A stretch of DNA of 5,128 nt from assembly GCF_000720455.1 (NCBI RefSeq), contig NZ_JOAK01000068.1, forward strand, positions 1 through 5,128. The letters run 5' to 3'. Position numbers and translations under genes: made by a program. Source of the stretch: Streptomyces virginiae. Lineage in GTDB: Bacteria > Actinomycetota > Actinomycetes > Streptomycetales > Streptomycetaceae. Shown in pieces: positions 4,566 to 5,128 of this stretch; within the stretch, counting starts at the first letter, position 1, and each line of letters begins with the position of its first letter. The notes beneath the pieces are model-generated. The model did not search any database. It worked only from the letters and a program-made list of their open reading frames with translations, and had not been told where the DNA came from.

Positions 4566-4780
4566 CCCTCCCGGCTGACCTCGCCGCACCGCATCACCTT
4601 CGTGCGCGGCGCGCGATGCGCGGCGGCTCCACATCCGCCCCTTCGGCATCCGCGACACCTCTCCGCTCCCCCGCCGACGACGCCGTTCCCACCACCGACC
4701 GGCAGTGGGCACCGTGCGCGTACCTCCATCGCCTCTCGAAACACCCGCCCCGAACACCCACCCCGTGAAAGGACACCTCC

Positions 4781-5128
4781 GTGTCTGCCGCAAGACCGCT
4801 CATCACCCTGCGCGCCATCGCCGTCACCGCGACGCTCCCCCTCCTCCTGACGGCCTGCGGCTACGGTTCCGAGGCGAAGAAGGAAGACGACAAGGCCAAC
4901 GTCGCGGCCACCGACGGCAAGAAGCTGTCGGCCTCCGAGGTCCGCATCGGGTACTTCCCGAACCTGACGCACGCCACCGCGCTCGTCGGTATCCAGGAGG
5001 GCCTGATCGAGAAGGAACTGAACGGCACCAAGATCAAGCCGCAGACCTTCAACGCCGGTCCGTCCGAGATCGAAGCCCTCAACGGCGGCTCCCTCGACAT
5101 CGGTTTCATCGGCCCCTCGCCGTCCATC
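4781..5128 (+). CDS. Sulfonate-type ABC transporter substrate-binding lipoprotein, 3' end missing
   Basis: A GTG start with AAAGGA (4768-4773) 7 nt upstream opens a frame that runs off the window after 116 codons. Residues 1-26 are a lipoprotein signal: a short basic N-terminus, a hydrophobic stretch TLPLLL and the lipobox L23-T-A-C26, so the protein should be anchored to the outer face of the membrane. A charged linker (KKEDDK) follows. The binding domain begins with RIGYFPNLTHATALVG (55-70), then FNAGPSEIEALNGG (90-103) and DIGFIGPSPS (106-115). These are typical of the SsuA/TauA/NMT1 group that binds sulfonates, taurine or related anions; family is clear, exact ligand is not. The upstream leader peptide and putative operator favour a sulfur compound. 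ATPase and permease genes are expected just downstream. The alternative of a nitrate or pyrimidine-precursor binder is less likely. Confidence 0.9.
   Translation, partial: MSAARPLITLRAIAVTATLPLLLTACGYGSEAKKEDDKANVAATDGKKLSASEVRIGYFPNLTHATALVGIQEGLIEKELNGTKIKPQTFNAGPSEIEALNGGSLDIGFIGPSPSI

Larger units (their letters stand above)
4467..4780 (+). promoter_or_regulatory. Long structured leader RNA between leader peptide and transporter gene (candidate attenuator)
   Basis: These 314 nt hold no convincing gene: the open frames on both strands are short on motifs and rich in Pro, Arg or Ser. The first 100 nt after the leader stop are densely structured, with hairpins at 4476-4490, 4504-4519 and 4546-4565 described separately. 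Further on are CGCGC/GCGCG arms at 4610-4622 and a possible CGCATC/GATGCG pairing (4590-4595 with 4615-4620). The region from about 4625 to 4765 is C-rich and G-poor, as expected for unstructured RNA and perhaps a Rho loading (rut-like) region. Control by attenuation is inferred; no U-run terminator is visible. Confidence 0.5.

Noticed and set aside
4602..4850. 82-codon plus-strand ORF in the leader region
   Set aside because: The product is Pro/Arg/Ser low complexity, it has no clear ribosome site, and it runs out of frame into the lipoprotein gene.
4454..4972. Minus-strand ORFs opposite the leader and lipoprotein gene
   Set aside because: Gly/Arg-rich with no motifs; they lie opposite a well-supported lipoprotein start and structured leader RNA.

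Overview
The window is very GC-rich, with strong G/C preference at third codon positions, GTG starts, a twin-arginine signal, leaderless-type and GAGG-type starts, and a single TTA codon. It reads as chromosomal DNA from a Streptomyces or a close actinomycete relative. Five complete genes, two small upstream ORFs and two genes cut by the window edges can be supported. There is no transposon, rRNA, tRNA or CRISPR.

Left part (1-2207): a 5'-truncated Tat-exported metal-dependent amidohydrolase of the TrzN/MtaD deaminase class runs rightward. It meets a small acidic hypothetical protein running leftward, and the two stops share one CTAG palindrome. A divergent gap of about 127 bp follows. Then comes a 113-residue beta-rich protein of a family often mislabelled N-acetylglutamate synthase. 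I see no functional link between these genes and what follows.

Right part (2208-5128): this looks like a compact sulfur-acquisition locus on the + strand. It contains a DszC/SfnC-type member of the acyl-CoA dehydrogenase superfamily (probably a flavin-dependent monooxygenase), a cysteine-free CymR-like Rrf2 regulator, and the start of a sulfonate-type ABC transporter lipoprotein. Two closely similar inverted repeats, each beginning AATAT, lie at 2302-2328 and 4313-4339. They sit just upstream of the monooxygenase unit and the transporter unit, on either side of the regulator gene, and are the best candidates for its operators.

Each putative operator is followed by a small ORF before the main gene. 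The first (25 codons, 2411-2488) ends in a GTGA overlap with the monooxygenase start. The second (33 codons, 4365-4466) carries the HIDLVRTSSAIC motif of the actinobacterial sulfur-gene leader peptides. It is followed by 314 nt of non-coding RNA with a 19-nt tandem repeat, mutually exclusive hairpins and a perfect 8-bp hairpin. Both small ORFs have one cysteine near the C-terminus encoded by TGT, whereas all ten cysteines in the larger genes use TGC.

The working model, which is inference, has two layers. Rrf2 would control transcription at both promoters. Translation of a cysteine codon in the leader ORFs would then tune expression of the downstream genes.
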